Shown here piece after piece: positions 8,410 to 17,231 of a stretch of DNA of 51,121 nt (positions within the stretch are counted from its first letter, which is position 1; every line of letters starts with the position of its first letter). This stretch comes from Rhodanobacteraceae bacterium (GTDB lineage Bacteria > Pseudomonadota > Gammaproteobacteria > Xanthomonadales > Rhodanobacteraceae), in NCBI GenBank assembly GCA_027019085.1, contig JALUXG010000034.1:1-51121 (forward strand), read 5' to 3'. The notes beneath the pieces are model-generated. The model ran no database searches. It had not been told where the DNA came from and saw only the letters and a list, made by a program, of their open reading frames with translations. A program made the translations under genes and the position numbers.

Positions 8410-8802
8410 ATGAAACGGAAATCCCATCGACTTGCCATGCTGGCTGCTGCTGCATGCTGCCTGGCGCCTGCGAGCGTCCTGGCCTCGGCCGTCCACGGCC
8501 AGGGCAGCACCGGCAACAACGACTCGGCACGCTCAAGCGCACAATCGACGCTTCCTGCCGCCCATGCCAACGGGTTCGCCGACAACGGCGATGCTGTCCG
8601 GGCAGGCACTGACCGTTCCGCATCTGCATCCCGGACGAGCGCACAGGCCAACCCGTGCGACAACGGCGCGGGCACCAGCGGCATCACCGCAGGCTTTGCT
8701 TCATGCAGTCATGCACATGGCGGCAATGACAGCGGCGCAGACAACGGCAACAGTCGCGACGGTCTCGGCTGGCAATCGCTGCTGCCCGGCTCGATCCAGT
8801 AA
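8410..8802 (+). CDS. Small exported protein of unknown function
   Basis: A 130-residue protein with a clear signal peptide (KRKSHRLAMLAAAACCLAP then ASVLASA). The mature part is low in hydrophobics and rich in Asn, Gly, Ser, Asp and Ala (GNNDSARSSAQS; HGGNDSGADNGNSRDG), with two Cys about 20 residues apart. It looks disordered or surface-exposed. No family is recognised. The start ATG is preceded by GGAG. It converges on the histidine kinase gene with only about 37 bases between the stops. Confidence 0.6.
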   Translation: MKRKSHRLAMLAAAACCLAPASVLASAVHGQGSTGNNDSARSSAQSTLPAAHANGFADNGDAVRAGTDRSASASRTSAQANPCDNGAGTSGITAGFASCSHAHGGNDSGADNGNSRDGLGWQSLLPGSIQ

Positions 8803-8839
8803 CTCTGCCGGCAAACCTCGCGCGCTGCATGGCACGCGA

Positions 8840-10237
8840 TCATTGTGCCGGCATGCGGATGCGGAAATGCGCGCCGCCCAGATCCTGCGAACGCAGCACC
8901 TCGAGCGTGGCATGGCGCGACTGCACGATGTCCTGCACGATCGACAGGCCGATGCCATGCCCCTGCACGCGCTCGTCACCGCGTACTCCGCGCTGCAGGA
9001 TGCGCTCGACCTGGTCCGGCTCGATCCCCGGCCCATCGTCTTCCACCGAGATTTCCAGCCCGGGACGCCGGTGACCGCGCTCTTCCAGCGCCTGGGCCGT
9101 CAGCAACACCCTATGCCGGGCCCACTTGAAGGCGTTTTCCAGCAGGTTGCCGAGGATTTCCATCAGATCGCCGCTCTCCCCGTAGAAGCGAGCCTTCGGA
9201 TCAATGTCGAACTCGCACAGGATGTTGCGCGCGGCATGCACCTTTTCCAGGCTCCGCACCAGGTCCTCGGCATGGGCAGCCACCTCGACCGGCGTCACGA
9301 AGGTCTGCACGCCCGAACTGGCCGCACGCGAAAGCTGGTAGGCCACAATGTCGTCCATGCGCTGAACCTGCCGGGTCAGATCGCGATGCGCGTCTTCCGC
9401 AATGTCGCCCAGTTCCAGCCGCGAGCGCACCACGGCGAGGGGAGTCTTCAGGCTGTGTGCCAGGTCGGCCAGGATGTTGCGGTGCCGGCTCAGGCTGCGG
9501 CGCTCGTTCTCGATGAACGCATTGAGGCTGCCGGTCAGGCCATAGAGCTCCGCCGGGTAGTCGCCCTCCAGGCGTTCGCGTTCGCCACGGTCGACCCGGG
9601 CCAGGTCTTCCGACACGCGGCGCAGCGGGCGCAGGCTCCAGCGCAGCAGCAGCAACTGCAACAACAGCAGCAGCAGGCCAAGCGCAGCAAGCCAGGTGAA
9701 TAATGTGCGCCGATAGACGCTGAGCTGGGCCCTGAACTGGGTCTGTGTCTGCGCCACGGTGAACGTCAGGTCCACGGGCTTGCCGTGCGGTCTGGCATAG
9801 GCCACACCGAGACTGTAGATGTACACGTCACCCACACTGCTGGGAACCGGCCCGGAGAACAGGCTCTGTCCGGGCGCCAACCGCCCATGCAGACCCAGCA
9901 GCCGCCCCACCGCGGACGGCGACTCCCAGCGGTAGCCGTTGTCACCGTCGATCACGGCATACAGGCCCGAACCGGGGCGCAGGAAATCCGAATGCGGCGG
10001 CGGTGAATCCGGCGGCAGCACACGTCCGCCACGACCCACGTCGGTGGCCGCCAGGTAGGCGTACACATATCCCTGCAGGCGATCGCGCAGCGCCGCGCGT
10101 GCGCTTTCGAAATAGGCATGGTCGAGCGACAGCCCGGCCAGCCCGAGGAAGGCGACCAGGACCAGCCCGGTCGCCAGCGTGGACCGGCTTCCCAGCGATA
10201 GCGGACGGCGTGCACTCATGCGACGATCATGCCCCAT
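8840..10237 (-). CDS. Sensor histidine kinase, PhoQ-like
   Basis: Inner-membrane sensor of a two-component pair with the next upstream gene. Two membrane helices (about residues 18-38 and 178-199) bracket a periplasmic sensor domain of about 140 residues. After a HAMP-like linker, the H-box is LADLAHSLKTPLAVV with phospho-acceptor His261. The N-box is NLLENAFKWA (about 364-373), and the G-boxes are EDDGPGIE and GHGIGLSIVQDIV. Length (465) and the H-box wording match the PhoQ branch. The actual signal is unknown; PhoQ relatives respond to divalent cations, acid or antimicrobial peptides. The gene starts 54 bases after the regulator stop. Confidence 0.88.
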   Translation of the reverse strand: MGHDRRMSARRPLSLGSRSTLATGLVLVAFLGLAGLSLDHAYFESARAALRDRLQGYVYAYLAATDVGRGGRVLPPDSPPPHSDFLRPGSGLYAVIDGDNGYRWESPSAVGRLLGLHGRLAPGQSLFSGPVPSSVGDVYIYSLGVAYARPHGKPVDLTFTVAQTQTQFRAQLSVYRRTLFTWLAALGLLLLLLQLLLLRWSLRPLRRVSEDLARVDRGERERLEGDYPAELYGLTGSLNAFIENERRSLSRHRNILADLAHSLKTPLAVVRSRLELGDIAEDAHRDLTRQVQRMDDIVAYQLSRAASSGVQTFVTPVEVAAHAEDLVRSLEKVHAARNILCEFDIDPKARFYGESGDLMEILGNLLENAFKWARHRVLLTAQALEERGHRRPGLEISVEDDGPGIEPDQVERILQRGVRGDERVQGHGIGLSIVQDIVQSRHATLEVLRSQDLGGAHFRIRMPAQ

Positions 10238-10273
10238 GCATCCGTCCCGTGCAGCAGCGAAGGCGGGAGAACG

Positions 10274-10294
10274 TGACCCGCCCCACGCGGGTCA
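10274..10294 (-). promoter_or_regulatory. Intercistronic hairpin between regulator and kinase genes
   Basis: A perfect 8-bp stem (TGACCCGC/GCGGGTCA) with a 5-nt loop; its distal arm contains the regulator stop codon (10292-10294). No T-run follows, so it is unlikely to be a full terminator. It may stabilise the upstream message or lower kinase expression relative to the regulator. Confidence 0.45.
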
Positions 10295-10987
10295 TGCGTC
10301 CTCTTCGACCTCGTCGCGCGGGATCGCGAACCGGTAACCACGGCCGCGGACCGTCTCGATCGGCTTGATGTCGCCGTCCGGATCCAGCTTGCGGCGCAGC
10401 CGCCCGATGAACACTTCCAGCACGTTGGAATCGCGGTCGAAGTCCTGCTGGTAGATGTGCTCGGTCAGGTCCGCCTTCGAGACCAGTTCCCCGGCATGCA
10501 TCATCAGGTATTCGAGCACCTTGTATTCGTAGCTGGTCAGGTCGACCGGCCGGTCCTTGACCGCCACCGTCTGCGCGGTGGTATCCAGATGGATCGGACC
10601 ACAGGCCAGCACCGGTCGTGACCAGCCGCTGGCACGACGCACCAGGGCATTGATCCGCGCCAGCAGTTCCTCCACGTGGAACGGCTTGATCATGTAATCG
10701 TCGGCGCCGTGCTTGAGGCCCTCGACCTTGTCCTGCCAGCTCGAGCGCGCGGTCAGGATCAGGATCGGATAACGCTGGCCGTCCTCGCGCAGGGCCTTGA
10801 CCAGGTCCATGCCCGACAGCTTGGGCAGGCCCAGGTCGATGATGGCAAGATCGAACGGCACCTCGCGGCCCATGTACAGGCCTTCCTCGCCGTCGGCAGC
10901 GGCATCGACGGCAAAGCCATCGCGCTTGAGTCGTGCCGCGAGGGTTTCGCGCAACGGCGCCTCGTCCTCCACCAAAAGGATACGCAT
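10292..10987 (-). CDS. OmpR/PhoB-family response regulator, PhoP-like
   Basis: DNA-binding partner of the adjacent kinase. The receiver domain has Asp51 in AIIDLGLPKLSG as phospho-acceptor, acidic Glu7/Asp8 in LLVEDEAPL, Thr79 and Lys101 in DDYMIKPF. The C-terminal winged helix carries the TSYEYKVLEYLM and NVLEVFIGRLRRKL signatures and ends GRGYRF. Length is 231 residues. I start at the ATG preceded by GGGAG; an upstream GTG would add five residues. It follows the PepSY gene by about 24 bases, in a dusA-pepSY-regulator-kinase order that suggests one operon. Confidence 0.92.
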   Translation of the reverse strand: MRILLVEDEAPLRETLAARLKRDGFAVDAAADGEEGLYMGREVPFDLAIIDLGLPKLSGMDLVKALREDGQRYPILILTARSSWQDKVEGLKHGADDYMIKPFHVEELLARINALVRRASGWSRPVLACGPIHLDTTAQTVAVKDRPVDLTSYEYKVLEYLMMHAGELVSKADLTEHIYQQDFDRDSNVLEVFIGRLRRKLDPDGDIKPIETVRGRGYRFAIPRDEVEEDA

Positions 10988-11011
10988 CGATGTATCTCCC
11001 ACTGTTTTTGA

Positions 11012-11428
11012 CTAGTTGCCGCGCCCGTCGCTGCGCAGGGTGACCACGCGGACGTAGCCGTCCGGTGTCAGGACCTTGATGCGGTATTCGGTCACACGGC
11101 CGAGATTGCGGCTGTCGGCCTTGAGCACCTTGCCGCCAACCTGATTCTGCACTCGTGCCACGGCTTGTTCCAGCGTCAGGCCCCCGTTCCCCGGCGCCGA
11201 AGGCAACTCACGATGCGACAGGGGCACCTGCGGCGGACTGGCCGGCGGCACGGATGGGACGTTCACCGGCGGATGTGGCAGCGGAATCTGCACGGGCGGA
11301 CCCCCGGTCGGCAGGGCAACCTGGGGTGCAGCGACGGCCATGACCGGCGTCCCGGCCACCAGCAGCGTCAGCAGCCAGTTGCCGGCCACGCCCGACCGCG
11401 TATGTTTCTGGTTTCGCGTAAGCATCAT
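11012..11428 (-). CDS. Exported PepSY-domain protein
   Basis: A 138-residue protein with an N-terminal export signal (NWLLTLLVAGTPVMAVAAP), a Pro-rich stretch (about 35-80: PLPHPPVNVPSVPPASPP) and a C-terminal PepSY-like module (LTLEQAVARVQNQVGGKVLKAD, YRIKVLTPDGYVRVVTL). Small PepSY proteins sit beside PhoPQ-type pairs in many Proteobacteria and are thought to modulate proteases or the sensor in the periplasm. The start MMLTRNQ is preceded by a GGGGG run. The gene lies 43 bases after dusA and 24 before the regulator. Confidence 0.78.
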   Translation of the reverse strand: MMLTRNQKHTRSGVAGNWLLTLLVAGTPVMAVAAPQVALPTGGPPVQIPLPHPPVNVPSVPPASPPQVPLSHRELPSAPGNGGLTLEQAVARVQNQVGGKVLKADSRNLGRVTEYRIKVLTPDGYVRVVTLRSDGRGN

Positions 11429-11471
11429 GCCCCCATCATCGCGCATGCCGTTGAATTCGTGCTGAATCGCC

Positions 11472-12512
11472 TCATGCGGCATCCCGACGCTCCACCCCCA
11501 GCGCACCGATGGCACGCTCCACCAGCGACCAGTCGGCGCCACTACGGTGCGCCCCCTCGCTGAGTACACGGCGGAACCGGCGCGCGCCCGGCGTACCGTG
11601 GAACAGGCCCAGCACATGCCGCAACATGTGCTTGAGCGGCGTCCCGCGCGCCAGTTCGGCTTCGACATGGGGGCGCAGGCGATGCAGGACACTGACCCGG
11701 TCCGGCACCGGCGTACCCCATAGCACCGCTTCCAGCTCGGCCAGGATCCACGGTTGATGGTAGGCCACCCGTCCCAGCATGACGCCAGGTACGTGATCAA
11801 GGTGCCCTACGGCTTCGCCTGCATTCGCGATGCCACCGTTCAGGATCACCGCCAGATTTGCAAACGACTGCCGAAGTCGGTGCACGCGCGCGTAGTCCAG
11901 CGGTGGCACCTCGCGGTTTTCCTTCGGGCTCAGGCCCTTGAGCCAGGCCTTGCGCGCATGCACGATCAGCACCTCGACCCCGGCGTCGACCATGCACTGG
12001 GCGAACCGGTCAAGATCGCGTTCGCTGTCCTGCTCGTCGACCCCGATGCGGCACTTGACCGTCACCGGCACGGCCACTGCCTCGCGCATGGCACGTACGC
12101 AGTCGGCCACGCGCCCGGGTTCGAGCATCAGGCAGGCACCGAATCGGCCCGACTGCACGCGGTCGGACGGGCAACCGACATTGAGGTTGATCTCGTCGTA
12201 CCCGGCCTCGGCACCGTAACGCGCGGCGCGCGCCAGTTCGTCCGGCTCGCTGCCACCCAGCTGCAGGGCCACCGGGTGTTCGTCCTGTCCGTGCTCTAGC
12301 AGACGCAGCCGGTCGCCGTGCACCAGCGCGGCCGAGGTGACCATCTCGGTGTACAATCGCGCGTTCGGCGACAGCAGACGATGGAACGTGCGGCAATGCC
12401 TGTCGGTCCAATCCATCATCGGTGCCACGCAAAGGCGCCAGGGGTGATCAGCTTGTACCGCCGCATTTCCGGCTTGCATGTGCCGGGATTGGGCGTCGAT
12501 CGCGTCGGACAT
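11472..12512 (-). CDS. dusA: tRNA-dihydrouridine synthase A
   Basis: FMN enzyme that reduces uridines 20 and 20a in the tRNA D loop. The DusA-type opening VAPMMDWTDRHCRTFHRLLS is at about residues 29-48, distinct from DusB/C. The catalytic cysteine is Cys114 in NLNVGCPSDRVQSGRFGACLM (proton donor in the family). The flavin-phosphate region GGIAN and the C-terminal helical domain (LFHGTPGARRFRRVLS) are present. Length is 346 residues, normal. It is the first gene of the minus-strand run into the two-component system and is divergent from the ferredoxin reductase, with about 100 bases between starts. Confidence 0.93.
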   Translation of the reverse strand: MSDAIDAQSRHMQAGNAAVQADHPWRLCVAPMMDWTDRHCRTFHRLLSPNARLYTEMVTSAALVHGDRLRLLEHGQDEHPVALQLGGSEPDELARAARYGAEAGYDEINLNVGCPSDRVQSGRFGACLMLEPGRVADCVRAMREAVAVPVTVKCRIGVDEQDSERDLDRFAQCMVDAGVEVLIVHARKAWLKGLSPKENREVPPLDYARVHRLRQSFANLAVILNGGIANAGEAVGHLDHVPGVMLGRVAYHQPWILAELEAVLWGTPVPDRVSVLHRLRPHVEAELARGTPLKHMLRHVLGLFHGTPGARRFRRVLSEGAHRSGADWSLVERAIGALGVERRDAA

Positions 12513-12613
12513 CGGTCAACGGGGTTATGCCGGGCCAGCCGACAGGATACATGCAGTCCCCGGCCGGACCGAGTCCGCCGTGCATCCACACCCGCTCAGG
12601 ACATGAAAGATCC

Positions 12614-13390
12614 ATGGTAGCCATGGCCACGGAGCGCGTTCTCGACGTGCACCACTGGAACGCTTCGCTGTTCAGCTTCAGGACCACCCGAGACCCGGGC
12701 TTGCGCTTTGCCAGCGGTCAGTTCGTGATGATCGGCCAGACGGTCGACGGTCGTCCACTGATGCGCGCCTACTCGATCGCCAGCGCGCACTACGAGGAGC
12801 ATCTGGAGTTCTTTTCCATCAAGGTGCCCGACGGCCCGCTGACCTCGCGCCTGCAGCACCTTGCAGTCGGCGATGAAGTGATCGTCAGCCGCAAACCCAC
12901 CGGCACCCTGGTCCTGTCCGACCTGCGGCCGGGCAAACGCCTGTACCTGATGGGCACCGGCACCGGATTGGCGCCCTTCCTCAGCCTGATCCGCGACCCG
13001 GAAACCTACGAGCGATTCGAACAGGTCATCCTCTGCCACGGAGTGCGCCAGGTCGAGGATCTGGCCTATGCCGACCTGATCGAACGCGAACTGCCCGCGC
13101 ATCCGTATCTGGGCGACCTGGTGCGCGGAAAGCTGATCTACTACCCCACGGTCACGCGCGAGCCGTTCCGCCATCACGGGCGGCTGACCACGGCGATCGA
13201 AACGGGGCAACTGGCGCAGGCCACCGGGATGCCTGCACTGGATCCGGCGCAGGACCGGGTGATGCTGTGCGGCAGCCCACGCATGCTGACCGATACCGCC
13301 GCCCTGCTCGACGCACGCGGCTTTGCCGTATCCCCGCGTACCCGCGAGCCCGGCGATTACGTCATCGAACGCGCCTTCGTCGAGAAATAG
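12614..13390 (+). CDS. fpr: Ferredoxin/flavodoxin-NADP+ reductase
   Basis: FAD enzyme that moves electrons between NADPH and ferredoxin or flavodoxin. The FAD site is RAYSIASAHYEEHLEFF (about residues 50-66), and the NADP site begins LYLMGTGTGLAPFLSLI with a later VMLCGSPRML. Length is 258 residues, as in the bacterial subclass I enzymes. The C-terminus ends RAFVEK, as in that subclass. I take the ATG at 12614 (MVAMATERV); the ATG three codons on is also possible. The divergent 100-bp gap with dusA holds both promoters, but no clear boxes were identified. Confidence 0.9.
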   Translation: MVAMATERVLDVHHWNASLFSFRTTRDPGLRFASGQFVMIGQTVDGRPLMRAYSIASAHYEEHLEFFSIKVPDGPLTSRLQHLAVGDEVIVSRKPTGTLVLSDLRPGKRLYLMGTGTGLAPFLSLIRDPETYERFEQVILCHGVRQVEDLAYADLIERELPAHPYLGDLVRGKLIYYPTVTREPFRHHGRLTTAIETGQLAQATGMPALDPAQDRVMLCGSPRMLTDTAALLDARGFAVSPRTREPGDYVIERAFVEK

Positions 13391-13449
13391 CCGCACCCGG
13401 CTCCGGGCACATGGCATTTGCCGTGCAGGCCCGGCTGATCCGGGGCATC

Positions 13450-13947
13450 ATGCGATCCATGCCCTGGTTCGACATCCTCCTCTACGTCCTTGCGGCAGCA
13501 CTGGTACTCGTCGGCCTGGCCGGCACACTGTTGCCGGCCCTGCCCGGCGTCCCGATCCTGTATGCCGGGCTATGGCTGGCCGCGGCCACCGACGGCTACC
13601 GCCATGTCGGGGCTGGCTGGCTGCTGGCCATCGCCGTGGTCGGTATCCTCGCCCTGCTGCTGGACTTCGTCGCCGGCGTGCTGGGAGCCAAACGCGTCGG
13701 CGCCACACCCGCCGCGCTATGGGGTGCGGCGATTGGCGCCTTCGTTGGACTGTATTTCGGGCCGCTCGGGCTGCTGCTCGGCCCATTCATCGGCGCCCTG
13801 GCCGGCGAACTGCTGTCGGGAAGCAGCGTGCTGCGCTCCACGCACGTCGGCATCGGCACCTGGATCGGGCTGCTGGTGGGCATCCTTGCCAAACTGGTAC
13901 TTTCGTTCGTGATGCTGGCGATGTTCGCCTTCGCGATGTTCTTCTGA
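13450..13947 (+). CDS. DUF456-family membrane protein
   Basis: A 165-residue Gly/Ala/Leu-rich protein with about five membrane segments. The family signature is the opening AAALVLVGLAGTLLPALPGVP and the central DFVAGVLGAKRVGAT followed by ALWGAAIGAFVGLYFGPLG. The function of DUF456 is unknown. I start at MRSMPWFD, with GGGG shortly upstream; an ATG 9 bases later and one 39 bases earlier are alternatives. It lies about 60 bases downstream of fpr and is likely co-transcribed. It converges on the hemolysin III gene with 4 bases between the stops. Confidence 0.82.
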   Translation: MRSMPWFDILLYVLAAALVLVGLAGTLLPALPGVPILYAGLWLAAATDGYRHVGAGWLLAIAVVGILALLLDFVAGVLGAKRVGATPAALWGAAIGAFVGLYFGPLGLLLGPFIGALAGELLSGSSVLRSTHVGIGTWIGLLVGILAKLVLSFVMLAMFAFAMFF

Positions 13948-13951
13948 CCGA

Positions 13952-14632
13952 TTACCCCGACACACTGCCCGGCAGCACATACAGCAGCACCGCCAGATAG
14001 TGCAGCACGCTGCCGGCCAGCACGAATGCATGCCATACGGTGTGGTGGTAGGGCATGCGCTTGTACAGGTAGAACGGCACCCCCAGCGTGTACGCCACGC
14101 CCCCGGCCAGAAGCAGTACCAGCCCGCCGGCCTGAAGATGGTGATACAGCGGTTCGATCGCGACCACGCCCACCCAGCCCATGGCCACATAGAGCAAGGC
14201 TGCCACGCGCCGTGGCAGGTGCACGAGGCCCAGCTCCAGCACACTGCCCGCCAGCGCCAGTACCCAGATCGCGGTGAACAGGCTCCAGCCCCACGCTCCC
14301 GGCAGCGCCAGCAGGGTGAAGGGGGTATAGGTGCCGGCGATCAGGATGAAAATCGCGATGTGATCGATGCGCCGCAGGATCGGTCGCAACCGTTGCAGCG
14401 GGATGGCGTGATAGAGCGTGGAAGCGGTATACAGCAGCACCAGCGTGGAGCCGAATACCGCACAGGAAACCACCGCGCGGGCATGGCCGTGCACGGCAGC
14501 CAGCGTCACCAGCAGCACCAGGCCGACGATGCTCAGGACGATGCCGATGCCATGCAGGATGCTGCTGGCCAGTTCGTCGCCGAATGGATAGCGCGCGGTG
14601 TCCGTTGCTGCGGCCTGCTGCGTCACGATCAT
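13952..14632 (-). CDS. trhA: Hemolysin III / PAQR-family membrane protein
   Basis: A seven-helix membrane protein of 226 residues. The family's putative zinc-site motifs are present: STLYHAIP after the second helix, HIAIFILIAGTYTPF in the third, and HTVWHAFVLAGSVLHYLAVL near the C-terminus (the HxxxH type). Bacterial members have been linked to membrane energetics or fluidity; the hemolysin name is historical. A GGAGG sequence is only one base before the ATG, so the GTG two codons later (third residue) may be the true start. Confidence 0.88.
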   Translation of the reverse strand: MIVTQQAAATDTARYPFGDELASSILHGIGIVLSIVGLVLLVTLAAVHGHARAVVSCAVFGSTLVLLYTASTLYHAIPLQRLRPILRRIDHIAIFILIAGTYTPFTLLALPGAWGWSLFTAIWVLALAGSVLELGLVHLPRRVAALLYVAMGWVGVVAIEPLYHHLQAGGLVLLLAGGVAYTLGVPFYLYKRMPYHHTVWHAFVLAGSVLHYLAVLLYVLPGSVSG

Positions 14633-14735
14633 GCCTCCGGATTGCGCATGGCGCCGGTCGGCGCCATGCGATCACCCTGCCCGAACACCGGCATCACGGC
14701 AATGCCATGCCACATGACGATGCCTCATGATGCCT

Positions 14736-15170
14736 TCATCGTTCGATGATGAAGGCGCCGGCATCCACGCCAAGGTTCCAGCCACTGCCCTTGCCGGCCA
14801 GCGCCAGCGAAACGCTGCCCTTGGTTACCACGGTCGCAGCCGCGCTCTTGCCGACACCGGCATGCGCGCCGCCGAATGCATAGTGTCCGAGCACATCCGA
14901 GATGCTGTGCACGCCGGTGAAACGACCCTTGCCGTTGACCACCTTGGTCTTGCCGAGCGTCAGTCCGCCACCCTTCACGCGGATGTGCACGCGCATGCTT
15001 TGCCCGTTGGAACAGGTCACCGTGCCTTCGCCACTGGCCGTCTTGTAGAAAATGGACCAGCCGGAAAGGTTGTAGCTCAACCGGCAGGCAACTTCACCCG
15101 CATGCGCAGGTTGCACGCTTGCCAGCACCAATCCGGCGGCAAGTGCGACGGGGACGATCCAGCTTCGCAT
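14736..15170 (-). CDS. Exported protein of unknown function
   Basis: A 144-residue protein with a signal peptide (MRSWIVPVALAAGLVLASVQ, cleaved near PAHAG) and a start supported by AGGAGT. The mature part is beta-rich and Gly-rich: SGWSIFYKTASGEGTVTCSNGQS, RVKGGGLTLGKTKV, KGRFTGVHSISDVLG, then KGSVSLALAGKGSGWNLGV and AGAFIIER. Two Cys may form a disulfide. The regular glycine pattern suggests a small barrel or lipid-binding fold like that in SYLF-type proteins, but I cannot name the family. It is divergent from the universal stress gene. Confidence 0.7.
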   Translation of the reverse strand: MRSWIVPVALAAGLVLASVQPAHAGEVACRLSYNLSGWSIFYKTASGEGTVTCSNGQSMRVHIRVKGGGLTLGKTKVVNGKGRFTGVHSISDVLGHYAFGGAHAGVGKSAAATVVTKGSVSLALAGKGSGWNLGVDAGAFIIER

Positions 15171-15262
15171 GATGCGTACTCCTGGTTGGGTCGGAATGGC
15201 TCCATTGTCGCGTCCGAAGATGAACCGCAAGGCAACACGACACAACATTCGGCAGGCATGCT

Positions 15263-15291
15263 TTGAAAGCGTGCGTGCATCGGTCTAGAGT
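15263..15291 (+). promoter_or_regulatory. Sigma-70-type promoter for the universal stress protein
   Basis: TTGAAA at 15263-15268 and TAGAGT at 15286-15291 are separated by exactly 17 bases. Transcription would start near 15298, about 20 bases before the ATG at 15319, leaving room for the GGAG ribosome site. Confidence 0.6.
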
Positions 15292-15318
15292 CAGGGCATA
15301 CCACTGGAGAATTCGACC

Positions 15319-16143
15319 ATGCCTCGCCCTCAACTGCTGGTCCGGGTCGGACACGCGGAAGCTCCCGACACTGCCTTGCGGGTGGCGATCTCCGTGGCCC
15401 GTCGCCTTGAGGCCGACCTGGACGGTGTGCAGGTGGTACCACTGGCTCCTGCCGCGTTCGGCGTGCCCGAAGCCATGCCGCTGCAGATGGATACCCAGCA
15501 CCGGCAGTTCGAGGCCGCCCAGGCACGTGCGGATGCATACCGCGAACGCATCCACGCCGCCGGGTTGCGCGGGAACTGGCATGTCGCACAGGGCGATGCC
15601 GCCAATGTGCTGTGCCACATGACGGCGGCCTACGATCTGCTGGTGATGGCGCGTGCCGATGAAATGCGCGATGCGCCGCTCGGTTACGGCACCATCTCGC
15701 ATGCGGTGTTCGGATGCCGTTGTCCGGTGCTGATCCTGCCCGAGGACGCACCTGTCGCATCCTGTGGCGCGCGCATCCTGGTGGCCTGGAACGGCAGCCG
15801 CGAATCCACGCTTGCCCTGCGCGGCGCCTTGCCCCTGCTGATCGCAGCGGACACGGTGCATGTGCTCGACGGTACCGACCCCGAACGCACGCGTGATCCG
15901 CTGGCGCCGCCCGATGCCGATCTGCGCACCTGGCTCGAACGTCACGCCATCACGGCACACATCGAGGCTTTCCGGCCCGACGGGCCACCGGGCCCGGCCA
16001 TCGAAAGCTGCGCCGATGCTCGCGACGCCGATCTCATCGTCATGGGCGCCTGGGGGCGTTCGCGGCTGTCCGAACTCATCCTCGGCGGCGCCACGCGCCA
16101 TCTTTTCGCGCACAGCCGGCATCCGTTGCTGGTTGCACACTGA
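15319..16143 (+). CDS. Tandem universal stress protein (two UspA domains)
   Basis: A 274-residue cytoplasmic protein with two UspA-like domains. The first (residues 1-140) is degenerate; the second (about 148-274, ARILVAWNGSRESTLAL) ends with the nucleotide-binding motif VMGAWGRSRLSELILGGATRHLF (G-2x-G-9x-G type), so only the C-terminal half is expected to bind ATP. UspE-like tandem proteins help survival under oxidative or respiratory stress. The ATG follows GGAG and a well-formed promoter. It converges on a small membrane protein gene. Confidence 0.88.
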   Translation: MPRPQLLVRVGHAEAPDTALRVAISVARRLEADLDGVQVVPLAPAAFGVPEAMPLQMDTQHRQFEAAQARADAYRERIHAAGLRGNWHVAQGDAANVLCHMTAAYDLLVMARADEMRDAPLGYGTISHAVFGCRCPVLILPEDAPVASCGARILVAWNGSRESTLALRGALPLLIAADTVHVLDGTDPERTRDPLAPPDADLRTWLERHAITAHIEAFRPDGPPGPAIESCADARDADLIVMGAWGRSRLSELILGGATRHLFAHSRHPLLVAH

Positions 16144-16212
16144 CAACAGGCACAATCCACCCGCATCGGGCCAGGCCCGCCACGAGGGCAATGCTGCCGC
16201 GGCTCCTGCCGC

Positions 16213-16500
16213 TCAGGATGCATCCTGCGCACGCCGCGCAGGTGAGCGCGAGGCATGCACGATCACGGCAACCAGTCCGGCCAGCAGCAGCGCGGGCAGC
16301 AGGAACGGCAGCAACGCAACAAGCAGCAACGGAGCCAGCGCCAGACCCACCACACCGATCACCGTCAGGCCGATCAGGCCGCCGATCAGGGCAAGCAGGC
16401 CGCCGAGCAGACCCAGGAACAGCTTGAACACCAGCCCGACTATCGACACCAACAGCCACAGCGCGGCGACCATCAGCAACACGATCATCACTTCGAACAT
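16213..16500 (-). CDS. Small, very hydrophobic membrane protein
   Basis: A 95-residue protein made almost wholly of hydrophobic segments (FEVMIVLLMVAALWLLVSIV; GLLGGLLALIGGLIGLTVIG; LAPLLLVALLPFLLPALLL) with a short basic tail (HASRSPARRAQDAS). Three helices are likely. No family is recognised with confidence. AGGAGG lies 5 bases before the second of two adjacent ATG codons, which decides the start at 16500. It is divergent from the cytochrome b561 gene. Confidence 0.7.
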   Translation of the reverse strand: MFEVMIVLLMVAALWLLVSIVGLVFKLFLGLLGGLLALIGGLIGLTVIGVVGLALAPLLLVALLPFLLPALLLAGLVAVIVHASRSPARRAQDAS

Positions 16501-16678
16501 CATTGCCTCCTTGGCTACCATGCCATCATGGGCGCATGTCCGGATGCGCCCGACGTGTCCAGCATACGCCTGTGCCCGGCCTCACGGTACCCACTTTCGT
16601 CATGGGTGCATGCCGCCATCGCCTTGCATAGACTGGGCCGCGCATCCTTCCCGACCACCCTGCCCCGGAGTCTGATTC

Positions 16679-17218
16679 ATGTCCCATGCCACCCGTTATG
16701 GATTCTGGCACCGCAACATCCACTGGCTCACCGCCGCACTGGTGATCGCCGCCCTGGCCCTGGTCGAACTGCATGACCTGGCACAGCGCGGTTCGGCGCT
16801 GCGCTCGAACATGATGTACGGCCACATGCAGTTCGGCATGGCCGTGCTGTTGCTGTTCCTGCCCCGCCTGGTGCTGCGCCTGACAGGCATGGAGCCTCCC
16901 GTGGAACCCGCCGTGCCGTGGTGGATGCATCTGCCCGCCAGGGCCGCGCACGGCATCTTCTATCTGCTGATGGTGGCCCAGCCGGTGCTGGGCATCCTCA
17001 TGGTGCAGGCATCCGGCCGCTCACTCGCCTTCCTGGGGCTGCCGATCCCGTCTTTCGTCTCGCCGGACAAGGCGCTTGCGAAGACACTCGACAACCTGCA
17101 CGTGATCGGTGGCAACGTATTTTTGTGGCTGGCCATCGTGCATGCCGCCGTCGCCCTGTGGCACCACTGGGGACGCAAGGACAACACCTTGCGGCGGATG
17201 CTCTACTCGCGCGACTGA
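16679..17218 (+). CDS. Cytochrome b561 family protein
   Basis: A di-heme inner-membrane electron carrier of 179 residues. It starts RYGFWHRNIHWLTAALVIAA, with the first-helix histidine pair typical of bacterial b561. Further candidate ligands are in MMYGHMQFGMAVLLLF, ARAAHGIFYLLMVAQPVLG and the final helix (NLHVIGGNVFLWLAIVHAAVALWHH). Family members move electrons from quinol to oxidants and can act as superoxide:ubiquinone oxidoreductases. The start is preceded by GGAG. It stands alone, convergent with a membrane gene 13 bases away. Confidence 0.9.
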   Translation: MSHATRYGFWHRNIHWLTAALVIAALALVELHDLAQRGSALRSNMMYGHMQFGMAVLLLFLPRLVLRLTGMEPPVEPAVPWWMHLPARAAHGIFYLLMVAQPVLGILMVQASGRSLAFLGLPIPSFVSPDKALAKTLDNLHVIGGNVFLWLAIVHAAVALWHHWGRKDNTLRRMLYSRD

Positions 17219-17231
17219 GCATGCCGGAAGC

